Source of the DNA: Hoeflea sp.
GTDB lineage: Bacteria; Pseudomonadota; Alphaproteobacteria; Rhizobiales; Rhizobiaceae
Reading direction: 5' to 3'
Assembly: GCA_020637795.1 (NCBI GenBank)
Contig: JACKJT010000003.1
Location: 496,001 to 560,000, forward strand
DNA length: 64,000 nt
The stretch's first letter is position 1, and the number at the start of each line of letters is the position of its first letter. Shown piece after piece: positions 1-8,786 of the stretch. A model generated the notes under the pieces. It had not been told where the DNA came from. It worked only from the letters and a program-made list of their open reading frames with translations, and did not search any database. The position numbers and the translations under genes were made by a program.

Positions 1-289
1 CGGGCGAGCCTTCACGCCGCAGGAAACCCTGGGCGGCAAGGCGGCCTATTGTCTTGGTGATTGTCGGTGCCTTGACTCCGAGCGAAACGGCGATGGCGCC
101 CGGAGTCTGGCCGTCCCTGGCGTCGAGCGCCAGCATGACGCCATCCTGGCCGGCATAGAGCCCCAGATCCAGCAGGTGACGGGATAGCGCGGTCCGTGCA
201 TTGCGCGCCACCTGGGTGATCATCGACAGAGCTTCGGCGTGCCCGCCCTTTTTCGGCTTCTGGTTCTTGCTCTTCTTTTTGGCGGACAT
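1..289 (-). CDS. MarR-type winged-helix transcriptional regulator, 3' end outside window
   Basis: The gene runs leftward off the window, so only the first 96 codons are visible. The start at 289 is preceded by a good ribosome site (GGAGGAGCT). The N-terminus is very lysine-rich, followed by a helical segment and then a winged-helix reading head (roughly residues 58-96, ...PGAIAVSLGVKAPTITKTI... and GRLAAQGFLRREG) in the arrangement typical of MarR-family regulators. These are dimeric DNA-binding repressors that often control a divergent neighbour. Here the divergent neighbour, about 50 bp away, is a creatininase-family gene, which is a candidate target. The ligand is unknown. The family call rests on the HTH only and the C-terminal dimerisation helices cannot be checked. 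Confidence 0.75.
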   Translation of the reverse strand, partial: MSAKKKSKNQKPKKGGHAEALSMITQVARNARTALSRHLLDLGLYAGQDGVMLALDARDGQTPGAIAVSLGVKAPTITKTIGRLAAQGFLRREGSP

Positions 290-341
290 GGACAGCTCCT
301 CCTTGCGGCCTTGTTTCCATCACCCTACGGTTCAGACACTA

Positions 342-1112
342 ATGATGCCTGATCGGAATAACCACCCTATGCCCCCACAGCCCGTACCGATTGCGATACT
401 CCCTCTGGGTGCTCATGAGCAGCATGGTCCGCACCTGCCGTTCGAGACCGATTCGCTGATCGCTGGGCAGGTGGCCGAGCGGCTTTGCGATGCGGCCCCC
501 GCCACCATCAAGCCCGAACTCCTGCCTGTCGAATCAGTCGGCTATTCTATCGAGCACATGGATGTGTCAGGTACGCGAACGCTTGGCTATGATGAAGCGG
601 TCAACCGCTGGACCGGTATTGCCGGGGACTGCGCTGCGCGCGGCGTCCGGCGGCTGATGCTGCTCAATGCGCATGGCGGCAACTCGCCGCTGCTGACCAT
701 TGTCGCCACCGAGGCGCGGGTCCGGTTCAACATGCTGGTGGTTGCGACAAGCTGGACCCGGTTTGGCATCCCGGCCCACATCGTCGCCCCCGAAGACAAG
801 GCCTACGACATCCATGCCGGCGACATCGAGACCTCGGTGATGCTGGCCATCCGCCCCGATCTCGTGCGCCTCGACGCTGTTCAGGATTTCCCGTCCCGTC
901 AGGCGGACTACGCCAGACGGTTCAAACATTTGCGCGCCTATGGCCCGCACGCATTCGGCTGGAAAATGTCCGATCTCAATCCGCAAGGCGCGGCAGGCAA
1001 GGCCAGCAGGGCAACAGCGCAGAAGGGTGAGGCGTTGCTTGCGCATGCGGTGAACGGGCTGACGGAACTGCTCGTCGACATGGCCGCATTCGATGTTGAT
1101 GAGCTCAACTGA
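342..1112 (+). CDS. creatininase-family amidohydrolase
   Basis: Predicted metal-dependent amidohydrolase of the creatininase/MftE family (about 256 residues, normal family length). Metal-ligand signatures are visible: LGAHEQHGPHLP followed by ETD near the N-terminus, LNAHGGN in the middle, and HAGDIETS in the C-terminal half. The family hydrolyses cyclic or linear amides (creatinine, formamidopyrimidines) or trims peptides. The exact substrate cannot be read from sequence. Start choice: two adjacent ATGs at 342/345 have no clear ribosome site, and ATG 369 just before the conserved ILPLGAHEQ segment is the main alternative. It is divergent from the MarR-type gene and followed after about 120 bp by a flavoprotein gene. 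Confidence 0.85.
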   Translation: MMPDRNNHPMPPQPVPIAILPLGAHEQHGPHLPFETDSLIAGQVAERLCDAAPATIKPELLPVESVGYSIEHMDVSGTRTLGYDEAVNRWTGIAGDCAARGVRRLMLLNAHGGNSPLLTIVATEARVRFNMLVVATSWTRFGIPAHIVAPEDKAYDIHAGDIETSVMLAIRPDLVRLDAVQDFPSRQADYARRFKHLRAYGPHAFGWKMSDLNPQGAAGKASRATAQKGEALLAHAVNGLTELLVDMAAFDVDELN

Positions 1113-1234
1113 GGCTGCTGAGGTGCTGGCCGTTCGATTGCGACGACGACCTCGCCCATGGCTTGAATTGCGCAGGATCTCTCTAGTTGCCGAATAACGC
1201 CGCTTTGCGGCTCGGGAAGTACGGAATATTGAGC

Positions 1235-2200
1235 ATGATCGAAACCGACATCCTTGTGATTGGCGCCGGCTTGGCGGGACTGACGCTGGCACGGGAGCTT
1301 TCCGCTCTGGGCAACAAGGTCCTGCTCCTCGAAAAATCCAGATCTCCGGGCGGCCGCCTCTCGACCCGCCGCAGTGATTTCGGCGGTTTCGATCATGGGG
1401 CTCAATACCTGACCAGCCGCACTGCCGGTTTCACATCCCTGCTCAACCAGTTCTCGCAAAGCGACGAACTGGCCCCCTGGAATCCGGCTGGAAAGGACAG
1501 CACCCGCCCCTGGTGGGTTGGCACGCCGGGCATGTCGACACTCGGCAAGGCCATGGCACATGATCTCGACATCGAATACGACACCAGGATCACCGGGATT
1601 GTGAAGCAGGATCGACAGTTTCTGATCCACACCGAAAACCGCTCGGGGGCCGGGCCGGACTACCTGGCGGCGAGAGTTGTCGCGGCGATCCCGGCGCCGC
1701 AGGCCCTGGAACTGCTCACTCCGGTCGATCCCGCCTTCGTGCAATTGAAGAACGTCGTCATGGCTCCCTGCTGGTCTGCCATGCTGGCATTCGAGGCTGG
1801 TCTGACGGACATCCAGGACCTGATCCGCGGTCAAAAATCCGACGTGCTGTCGCTGATTGCGCGCAACGGCTCAAAGCCCGCAAGAACAGGTGAAACCTTT
1901 GTTTTGCATGCAACACCGCAGTGGAGCCGCGAGCATATTGAAAGCGAGCGTGACGCCGTGAAATCCGCGATGCTGAACGCCATGCGCGAGCAGACCGGAC
2001 TTGGCGGAAACCTGCCCGATCCGGCGCATTTCGAGGTTCATCGCTGGCTCTATGCCCTCGTGGAAACGCCGCTGGATCAGCCCTTTATCGGCAATCCCGA
2101 GAACGCCTTGTTTGCCTGTGGAGACTGGTGCATCGGCGGCCGCGCCGAAGCGGCGCATCAATCCGGTCAGGCTCTGGCCCGGCACATCATGTCCTTGTGA
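1235..2200 (+). CDS. renalase-like NAD(P)/FAD-dependent oxidoreductase
   Basis: A 321-residue flavoprotein. The N-terminal Rossmann FAD-binding motif is VIGAGLAGLTLARELSALG, followed by LLLEKSRSPGGRLSTRR. The segment FDHGAQYLTSR and the C-terminal FACGDWCIGGRAEAAHQSG are typical of the renalase-like amine oxidase branch. Relatives oxidise abnormal dihydronicotinamide isomers or amines, but the substrate here is inferred only from fold. The start at 1235 places the FAD motif at the very N-terminus; an upstream in-frame ATG would add 16 residues with no family match. It may be read together with the creatininase gene, since both point rightward with a gap of about 120 bp. Confidence 0.82.
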   Translation: MIETDILVIGAGLAGLTLARELSALGNKVLLLEKSRSPGGRLSTRRSDFGGFDHGAQYLTSRTAGFTSLLNQFSQSDELAPWNPAGKDSTRPWWVGTPGMSTLGKAMAHDLDIEYDTRITGIVKQDRQFLIHTENRSGAGPDYLAARVVAAIPAPQALELLTPVDPAFVQLKNVVMAPCWSAMLAFEAGLTDIQDLIRGQKSDVLSLIARNGSKPARTGETFVLHATPQWSREHIESERDAVKSAMLNAMREQTGLGGNLPDPAHFEVHRWLYALVETPLDQPFIGNPENALFACGDWCIGGRAEAAHQSGQALARHIMSL

Positions 2201-2263
2201 GTGGCATAAGCTGCACGAAACGCCTATATGGGGTCCAACACTCCTTCCTGACTGAGAGATCCG

Positions 2264-3361
2264 ATGAGCGAAGCGCCAGTATCCAGCCCTGTGGCCCCCA
2301 TTCCCGTGACCGTCCTGACCGGCTATCTGGGCGCCGGCAAGACCACCCTGCTCAACCGCATCCTTTCCGAACCCCATGGCAAGCGCTACGCGGTGATCGT
2401 CAACGAATTCGGCGAAATCGGCATCGACAATGACCTGATCGTGGAATCTGACGAGGAAATCTACGAGATGAACAATGGCTGCGTCTGCTGCACCGTGCGC
2501 GGCGACCTCATCCGTGTCGTTGAAGGGCTGATGCGCCGCCCCGGCCGGTTTGACGCCATCATCGTCGAGACCACCGGATTGGCCGACCCGGTGCCTGTCG
2601 CCCAGACTTTCTTCATGGACGACGATGTCCGCGCCAAGACCCGGCTCGATGCCGTCGTCGCGCTCGTGGATGCAAGGCATCTGCCGGCAAGGCTCAAGGA
2701 CAGCCGTGAAGCCGAGGACCAGATCGCCTTTGCCGACGTTGTGATCCTGAACAAGACCGATCTGGTGAGCCCCGAAGAGCTCGAGGCGGTGGAACGCACC
2801 GTGCGGGCAATCAATCCGTCGGCCCGGATTCACCGCACCGAACGCGCCGCGGTAGCGCTTGACGCCGTGCTTGACCGGGGTGCGTTCGACCTCAGCCGTG
2901 CACTTGAGAACGATCCGCATTTCCTCGATCATGACCACCCCGACCATGCCTGCGGCCCGGATTGCGATCACGATCATCATCATCACGATCATGCTCATGA
3001 CCATCATGGTCACGGCCATGATCACCATGACCATCATGACCACGCGGCTCCATCCGACATCCACGACCTGACGATCCAGTCGGTTTCGTTGCGCGCCGGA
3101 CCTGTCAATCCGCAGCGTTTTTTCCCCTGGATCGAAAAGATCACCCAGCTGGAAGGCCCCAACATTCTCAGGCTCAAGGGAATCATCGCTTTTGACGGCG
3201 ACGATGACCGTTATGTGATCCAGGGCGTGCACATGATTGTCGAGGGTGACCATCAGCGGCCATGGAAGGAGGGCGAAAAGCGCGAAAGCCGCATCGTCTT
3301 CATCGGCCGGGATCTCGATCGCGAGAAGCTCAAGCGGACCTTCCTCGCCTGCCAAGCCTGA
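2264..3361 (+). CDS. CobW/COG0523 GTPase, putative zinc metallochaperone
   Basis: A 365-residue G3E-family P-loop GTPase. Walker A is GYLGAGKTTLL (residues 20-30). The metal-binding CXCC signature CVCCT lies at residues 73-77 and NKTD (163-166) is the guanine-specificity motif. Between the GTPase and the C-terminal CobW_C domain sits a very histidine-rich loop (residues 222-260, H alternating with D/G), a typical metal buffer in zinc-handling members. The C-terminal domain follows from about 268. COG0523 proteins deliver Zn2+ (or Co/Fe) to client enzymes using GTP. The gene is 13 bp upstream of a WD40 gene, a pairing I recall from other alphaproteobacteria, suggesting that the two proteins act together. 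I found no convincing Zur box upstream. Confidence 0.9.
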   Translation: MSEAPVSSPVAPIPVTVLTGYLGAGKTTLLNRILSEPHGKRYAVIVNEFGEIGIDNDLIVESDEEIYEMNNGCVCCTVRGDLIRVVEGLMRRPGRFDAIIVETTGLADPVPVAQTFFMDDDVRAKTRLDAVVALVDARHLPARLKDSREAEDQIAFADVVILNKTDLVSPEELEAVERTVRAINPSARIHRTERAAVALDAVLDRGAFDLSRALENDPHFLDHDHPDHACGPDCDHDHHHHDHAHDHHGHGHDHHDHHDHAAPSDIHDLTIQSVSLRAGPVNPQRFFPWIEKITQLEGPNILRLKGIIAFDGDDDRYVIQGVHMIVEGDHQRPWKEGEKRESRIVFIGRDLDREKLKRTFLACQA

Positions 3362-3374
3362 GGGACGCCCTGTC

Positions 3375-4364
3375 ATGCCGACTGTCGCGCCTATCGATCT
3401 CGATGACCATTGCCTTGCCGCTGCGTTCCTGGACGATGTTCCGGTCTTTGCGCTGGCCTCCGGACAGGTGGTCCGTCTCGACCATGGAAGCCAACGCCAC
3501 GACCTGCACGACGGTCTGCTTGCCACTGCGGTCAGCTGGGACGGCAAGAGCCTCGTGACCGGCGGCGAGGACGGCAAGGTGATGCGGCTTGGTGCGGATG
3601 GAACAGAAACCACGCTGCGCGAACCGACCCGCAAATGGGTGAGTGCCGTGGCCGCGGGACCGCAGGGCGCGGTGGCCTTTGCCGACGGGCGGACGGCAAC
3701 GGTGCTGCTTGCTGACGGAACGCAGCGGAGCTTCGAGGAAGCCCGCACCATCGAGGGGCTTGCCTTTGCGCCCAAGGGGCTGCGCCTGGCAATGGCGCGC
3801 TACAACGGCGTCTCGCTCGTCTTCGTCCAGGGCAGCGCCCCGGCTCTCGATTTCGACTGGAAGGGCGCCCACAACCAGGTGACGTTCAGCCCAGACGGGC
3901 GGTTTCTGGTCACCGCCATGCAGGAAAACGCGTTGCATGGCTGGAAACTCGACGGCAAGCCCGGCGGTGAACAGCGCCACATGCGCATGACCGGCTATCC
4001 GGCCAAGATCAAGTCCCTGTCCTGGTCGAACAAGGGCAAATGGCTCGCCTCGTCGGGAGCACCCTCGGCGATCGTCTGGCCTTTCTCCGGCAAGGATGGC
4101 CCGATGGGCAAGGCCCCGCTGGAACTCGGCCAGCGCGCCGACACCATGGTAACATGCGTCGCGTGCCACCCGGCGGAAGATCTTGTCGCCATCGGGTTCG
4201 GTGACGGCATGGTGCTTGCCGTCCGCATTGCCGACGCCAAGGAAGCCCTGCTGCGTCGGCCCGGCAAGGGACCGGTCACGGCCATGGCCTGGAACCGGCC
4301 AGGCCGCCTGCTCGCGTTTGGATCGCAAGCAGGCGATTGTGGCGTTATCGACATTGCGGGTTAA
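3375..4364 (+). CDS. WD40 repeat protein paired with CobW GTPase
   Basis: A 329-residue beta-propeller protein with no signal peptide. Repeats are recognisable by segments such as AVSWDGKSLVTGGEDGKVMRL, VTFSPDGRFLVTAMQ, SLSWSNKGKWLASSG and AMAWNRPGRLLAFGSQ, each ending a blade; about seven blades fit the length. WD40 proteins are interaction scaffolds. It begins 13 bp after the CobW gene, so it is almost certainly co-transcribed and may bind the metallochaperone or its client. The ATG at 3375 was chosen because it follows the cobW stop directly; an upstream in-frame start would overlap cobW by more than 100 bp. Confidence 0.85.
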   Translation: MPTVAPIDLDDHCLAAAFLDDVPVFALASGQVVRLDHGSQRHDLHDGLLATAVSWDGKSLVTGGEDGKVMRLGADGTETTLREPTRKWVSAVAAGPQGAVAFADGRTATVLLADGTQRSFEEARTIEGLAFAPKGLRLAMARYNGVSLVFVQGSAPALDFDWKGAHNQVTFSPDGRFLVTAMQENALHGWKLDGKPGGEQRHMRMTGYPAKIKSLSWSNKGKWLASSGAPSAIVWPFSGKDGPMGKAPLELGQRADTMVTCVACHPAEDLVAIGFGDGMVLAVRIADAKEALLRRPGKGPVTAMAWNRPGRLLAFGSQAGDCGVIDIAG

Positions 4365-4372
4365 CCCCCTGG

Positions 4373-4819
4373 TCAGGACCAGGACAGTTCCAGCTGCGGC
4401 CGACCGTTGGATGTGCGGGCATGGCTGACGCCATCCTTGCCGATGACGCCGTTTACCCGCTTCCGGAAGGCCGAGAAGCTGTCGAATGTAACCACGTCGA
4501 CGGCTTCATCAAGATCTAGCGACACCCGGAAATTTCCCGGCGCTGATGTAATCGCCTGGATGCCGACCACACGCGCCGAGAACGGCTGTCCGAGATAGGC
4601 GCCGGTTACACGGGCGCCGGGGGCCAGGCATTCCGGCCCGGGCCGGTTGCCCAGAGCCGCATGCAGCGTGTTCCAGTCGTTAAACCCGTATTGTGCGGCG
4701 ATCAACTCAAGCGCCCTGGAATGGCCTATGGTGTCACCATTGGCTTCAAGCCGTGTTCTCAGGCGGCGCGCCTGATCCTTCAATGCACTCAGATTTGGCA
4801 GTGGCGTGTCATCACGCAT
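4373..4819 (-). CDS. glyoxalase-superfamily-related small protein (PF20066-like)
   Basis: A 148-residue cytoplasmic protein. The N-terminal 55 residues carry the pattern LKDQARRLRTRL ... GHSRALELIAAQYGFNDWNTLHAAL, which matches the short helical domain called glyoxalase-related in family databases. The rest is a small beta-rich region. No catalytic metal ligands of true glyoxalases are evident, so the enzyme name would be misleading and the function is unknown. It is convergent with the WD40 gene (8 bp between stops) and stands alone. Its upstream region holds a 10-bp inverted repeat (4835-4844 and 4877-4886) that could be an operator. Confidence 0.7.
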   Translation of the reverse strand: MRDDTPLPNLSALKDQARRLRTRLEANGDTIGHSRALELIAAQYGFNDWNTLHAALGNRPGPECLAPGARVTGAYLGQPFSARVVGIQAITSAPGNFRVSLDLDEAVDVVTFDSFSAFRKRVNGVIGKDGVSHARTSNGRPQLELSWS

Positions 4820-5113
4820 GGCAGTTCTCCTGTCATGACATGCCTCGAACTAGGGGGTGTCCGCATTCCACCGTCTGGCATGTCATCAAAAAGGTGACTG
4901 CTCGAAAGCTGGAGACTTCACCATGGCAACATGCCCGCGGACGGCCGGGGCTCCAGACCCGAAGACGCTCAAATAGGGACGCGGGTGAACATTGTCAATG
5001 CGGCGCCGCTCAGGGCTGCTGCACCCTCGACCGGCAGGGACTGTCGCCTTTCGCGGCCATTGAAGGTATCATGCCCCTCTTCCTGTCCGATCAGGCAAGG
5101 AAAGGACCCAAGG
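4820..5113. other. intergenic region with a 10-bp perfect inverted repeat
   Basis: About 294 bp between two divergent genes. ATGACATGCC (4835-4844) and its exact complement GGCATGTCAT (4877-4886) are separated by 32 bp, next to the start of the glyoxalase-related gene. This could be a regulator-binding site or a stem-loop in the transcript. The remainder shows no gene with coding character. Confidence 0.35.
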
Positions 5114-5386
5114 ATGGCCTATGAAAGGTTTGCGGGGATTGCAGCGATCCTGTGCGTGACTTGCAGTCCGGTTGCCGGGCAACAGCTCAATTTCGAGAGC
5201 CTGCCCGGGGTGACGGCAAACCCGGGGACTGCGCTCACCTTCGAGGACGAAACGCCCGGCGACAAGACCGAATGCACCACCGCCTTTGAGGTCGTTGGAA
5301 CCGAAAGCAGTGTCCCGAAACGGGTCTACAAGTGTACGCGGGGCAACATAACCGTCACCTCCGAGACACCTCCACCCGGGTATTAG
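5114..5386 (+). CDS. small secreted protein of unknown function
   Basis: A 90-residue protein with a short hydrophobic signal peptide (AGIAAILCVTCSPVAG, predicted cleavage before QQL) and a mature part of about 68 residues. It contains two cysteines (in TECTT and YKCTR) that could form a disulfide in the periplasm. The start at 5114 is preceded by a purine-rich AAGGACCCAAGG ribosome site. I recognise no family. The mature part is acidic and threonine-rich and ends in a proline-rich tail. It is convergent with a GNAT gene. Small size makes the coding call moderately certain, but the signal peptide and ribosome site support it. Confidence 0.6.
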   Translation: MAYERFAGIAAILCVTCSPVAGQQLNFESLPGVTANPGTALTFEDETPGDKTECTTAFEVVGTESSVPKRVYKCTRGNITVTSETPPPGY

Positions 5387-5430
5387 TCCGGTTACGGCAG
5401 AGGTCCGGGACGCGCATCGGATCGATCGGC

Positions 5431-6006
5431 TTACGCGGCTTGCTCGACGGAGCGGGCTGCGGACTTGGTCGCGCGCAGTTCCCGCCGTCCCGTGGCTACC
5501 AGCAGTCCCGAAGTCTCGAGACAGCCCCCAACCAGCTCCAGCCCGAGCAGCCGGTGCCGCTCCACCGGACCCGGCATCATCAGGCCGCCGGTCTTGTCGG
5601 CCGAAAATCCGAACCGCTGATAATACGGCGCGTCGCCCACCAGAACGATGGCGCCATGGCCGCGCTCTTTCGCCCGGGTGATGGCATGCCGCATCAGCGC
5701 GGAGCCGATACCCTTCCCCTCGCATGCCGCGTCGACGGCGAGCGGGCCGAGCAGAAGCAGCGGTGCGCCACCCGCCGCAACATCCCAAAGCCGCACACTG
5801 CCGACGACCTGCCCGGCTGCATTGCGGGCGATAAAGGCGAGACCCGCCGAAGGCAACCGGCCACGGCGGAGCTTCTCCGAGCTCTTCCGCCTCCGGCCCG
5901 GGCCCATCGCGCGATCAAGCAGGGCTTCACGCGCCAGCACGTCGCCTTCAGCTTCGTCTTCGATAACGAAGCCTGTTTCACTGAAAATCATGAGATCGGA
6001 TGTCAT
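5431..6006 (-). CDS. GNAT-family N-acetyltransferase (YhbS-like)
   Basis: A 191-residue acetyl-CoA-dependent N-acetyltransferase. The acetyl-CoA-binding motif is GPLAVDAACEGKGIGSALMRHAI, followed by IVLVGDAPYYQRFGFS, both diagnostic of GNAT enzymes and especially the YhbS group. The acceptor substrate cannot be inferred reliably. It lies directly downstream of the ornithine decarboxylase gene on the same strand, with a perfect 12-bp hairpin between them. I recall this neighbourhood from other Rhizobiales, so a role in polyamine acetylation is possible but speculative. The start at 6006 follows a GAGGA ribosome site; an in-frame start 39 bp upstream is less likely. Confidence 0.82.
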   Translation of the reverse strand: MTSDLMIFSETGFVIEDEAEGDVLAREALLDRAMGPGRRRKSSEKLRRGRLPSAGLAFIARNAAGQVVGSVRLWDVAAGGAPLLLLGPLAVDAACEGKGIGSALMRHAITRAKERGHGAIVLVGDAPYYQRFGFSADKTGGLMMPGPVERHRLLGLELVGGCLETSGLLVATGRRELRATKSAARSVEQAA

Positions 6007-6085
6007 CGGCGGATCCTCGGCAACGGCACCATGAAAACGGGACACGGTTGCCCCTCCGCAAGCAGACCCTGCGGGCGGAAGGGCT

Positions 6086-6113
6086 GATCTGAACGGAAAA
6101 ATCCGTTCAGATC
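6086..6113 (-). terminator. perfect 12-bp stem-loop at the end of the ornithine decarboxylase gene
   Basis: GATCTGAACGGA (6086-6097), loop AAAA, TCCGTTCAGATC (6102-6113). The stem overlaps the decarboxylase stop codon (6107-6109). There is no long U-tract after it on the minus strand, so it may act as an mRNA 3' stabiliser or partial attenuator ahead of the GNAT gene rather than a full intrinsic terminator. Confidence 0.6.
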
Positions 6114-7240
6114 ACGTAGGATCGGAGAGGTTCGAAGCCGTTGAAGGCAACCGCCGAATAGGTGGTCGTGTACGCGCCGGTGCCTTCGATCAGCACCTCG
6201 TCACCGATGGTCAGCGAAACCGGCATCGGATAGGGGGTCTTCTCGTAGAGCACGTCAGCGGAATCGCAGGTCGGACCGGCGAGCACGCAGGGCTCCGTCG
6301 CGTCGCCATCGCGCGCGGTCACGATCGAATAGCGGATGGCTTCATCCATGGTTTCAGCCAGTCCGCCGAACTTGCCGATGTCGAGGTATACCCAGCGCAC
6401 ATCATCCTCGTCGGACTTGCGCGACACCAGCACCACTTCCGCCTTGATCGCACCCGCGTTGCCGACCATGCCGCGACCCGGCTCGATGATGGTCTCGGGA
6501 AGCTGGTTGCCGAAATGCTTGCGCAGCGATGCAAAGATCGACTGTCCGTAGGCCTGCGCGGTCGGAATGTCCTTGAGATAGCGGGTCGGGAAGCCGCCGC
6601 CCATGTTGACCATCTTGAGGAAGATGCCCTGCTGGGCCAGCTTGTCGAACACGCGTTTCGCATCGGCAAGTGCCGAATCCCAGGCATCAAGCTTGGTCAT
6701 TTGCGAACCGACGTGGAACGATACCCCGTGCGAGACAAGGCCGAGCTGGTGCGCATAGACAAGCACGTCGACGGCCATCTGCGGAACACAGCCGAACTTG
6801 CGCGACAGCGGCCATTCGGCGCCTTCGCCATCGGTCAGAACACGGCAGAACACCCGGGCGCCGGGGGCAGCGCGAGCGATCTTTTCGACTTCCTCGTGGC
6901 TGTCGACGGCAAACATCGAAACCCCAAGGGCATGGGCGCGGGCGATGTCGCGCTCCTTCTTGATGGTGTTGCCATAGGACACGCAGTTGGCAGTTGCGCC
7001 GGCATTGAGCGCCATTTCGATTTCAGCCACGGAAGCGCAATCGAAGTTCGAACCAAGGTTGGCAAGCAGCCGCAGGATTTCCGGCGCGGGATTGGCTTTC
7101 ACCGCATAGAAGATCGCGCTGTCGGGCAGCGCCTTGCGGAATGACTGGAAATTGTCGCGCACCACGTCGAGGTCGACCACCAGGCAGGGACCATCGGGAC
7201 GTCGGGTGCGAATGAAATCGAGAATGCGTGCAGTCGTCAT
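6107..7240 (-). CDS. ornithine (or ornithine/lysine) decarboxylase, fold type III PLP
   Basis: A 377-residue alanine-racemase-fold decarboxylase converting ornithine to putrescine, the entry to polyamine synthesis. The PLP lysine lies in IFYAVKANPAPEIL, the HVGSQ motif in VSFHVGSQMT binds cofactor phosphate, and the active-site cysteine is in AGPTCDSADVL. Length and motifs fit the Rhizobiales eukaryotic-like ODC, some of which also accept lysine. The ATG at 7240 was chosen because MTTARILDF is the family-typical N-terminus; a longer in-frame extension reaches into the RNA leader and is not protein-like. It is preceded by an unusually long leader and followed by a GNAT gene. Confidence 0.92.
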   Translation of the reverse strand: MTTARILDFIRTRRPDGPCLVVDLDVVRDNFQSFRKALPDSAIFYAVKANPAPEILRLLANLGSNFDCASVAEIEMALNAGATANCVSYGNTIKKERDIARAHALGVSMFAVDSHEEVEKIARAAPGARVFCRVLTDGEGAEWPLSRKFGCVPQMAVDVLVYAHQLGLVSHGVSFHVGSQMTKLDAWDSALADAKRVFDKLAQQGIFLKMVNMGGGFPTRYLKDIPTAQAYGQSIFASLRKHFGNQLPETIIEPGRGMVGNAGAIKAEVVLVSRKSDEDDVRWVYLDIGKFGGLAETMDEAIRYSIVTARDGDATEPCVLAGPTCDSADVLYEKTPYPMPVSLTIGDEVLIEGTGAYTTTYSAVAFNGFEPLRSYVI

Positions 7241-7640
7241 CGGGTGCTCCGTTCCCGGCCCTTTTCGGGCCATATCTAGACAGAGCATCATACGGCCACT
7301 TGCAGACCCGGCCTTTGGAGGAACCGGAGCACTGAGTGTACGCTTGATGCGTCGGTGAACCACGCCGGTCAGGGCGTTGGTTCGCTCTTGTCTGCCTTGG
7401 ATTGGAGGGAGAACCCGACCGCACTTCCGGCAATGAAGGTGTGCCTCTTCAGTAACCCCGGCTGTTGGAAAGCCGGCAGACACCAGAAAGGCCCGCACCG
7501 TCGTTGCTTCAAGATGTCCTCGCTCTTCCGGACGGCCGGAGAAACGACTGGAGGGGTTAGTTCCAGGTACCTTACCGATTCCTCACCATAAAGAGGGTCG
7601 GCGGACACCCACAGGCACGTGCGACTTTGGGCAAGACGCA
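7241..7640 (-). ncRNA. speF leader: structured 5' leader of ornithine decarboxylase, probable speF-type leader RNA
   Basis: About 390-400 nt separate a plausible promoter (TTGATT at about 7664-7659 with TACATG 17 nt further, reading leftward) from the ATG at 7240. The transcript is rich in stems: for example an arm reading GGTGTCTGCCGGCT pairs through an AGCCGG/CCGGCT hairpin with GGCACACC (about 7438-7484). Alphaproteobacterial ornithine decarboxylase genes are known to carry a large conserved leader called the speF motif, and position, length and gene match. I have not aligned it to the published model, so the identification is by context. It probably senses polyamine or ornithine status. 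Confidence 0.55.
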
Positions 7641-7722
7641 TGTATGGTTTTCATCTGTCGCAATCAAGTGTTTTCTCGCGCAGCCCTTGAAAAACCTGTT
7701 TGCTGAACGAATATGCCCTAAC

Positions 7723-7752
7723 GTTCAAACATTGATAACGGTTTCATTGAAC
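7723..7752. promoter_or_regulatory. candidate operator of the LysR-type gene
   Basis: GTTCAA (7723-7728) and TTGAAC (7747-7752) form an inverted repeat with an 18-bp spacer just upstream of the LysR-type start at 7785 and between it and the divergent ornithine decarboxylase leader. LysR regulators usually bind such dyads near their own promoter. No experimental basis. Confidence 0.3.
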
Positions 7753-7784
7753 GGACCGGCGCGAACCGCAAGGACCAGCAACAT

Positions 7785-8678
<894 letters not shown>

Positions 8679-8786
8679 TTTAAGCCCAGTGATTCCAATT
8701 GTCGCGGGGGTCTGGTGCGTGCCGAAATTTCGTCCATATTCAATGCGAAGGGCTCTGAACCAACACCATGGACAGGTCGGGAAACC

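Noticed and set aside
1871..3775. A long open frame on the minus strand (634 codons) over the renalase-like, CobW and WD40 genes
   Set aside because: It is the complement of strongly conserved plus-strand genes; its composition (long Met/Val/Ile runs opposite the His-rich loop) is that of a shadow frame in high-GC DNA.
7369..7641. A 90-codon minus-strand frame in the ornithine decarboxylase leader
   Set aside because: It has no recognisable family and overlaps the structured RNA. A short leader peptide at its beginning is possible but not supported enough to list as a gene.
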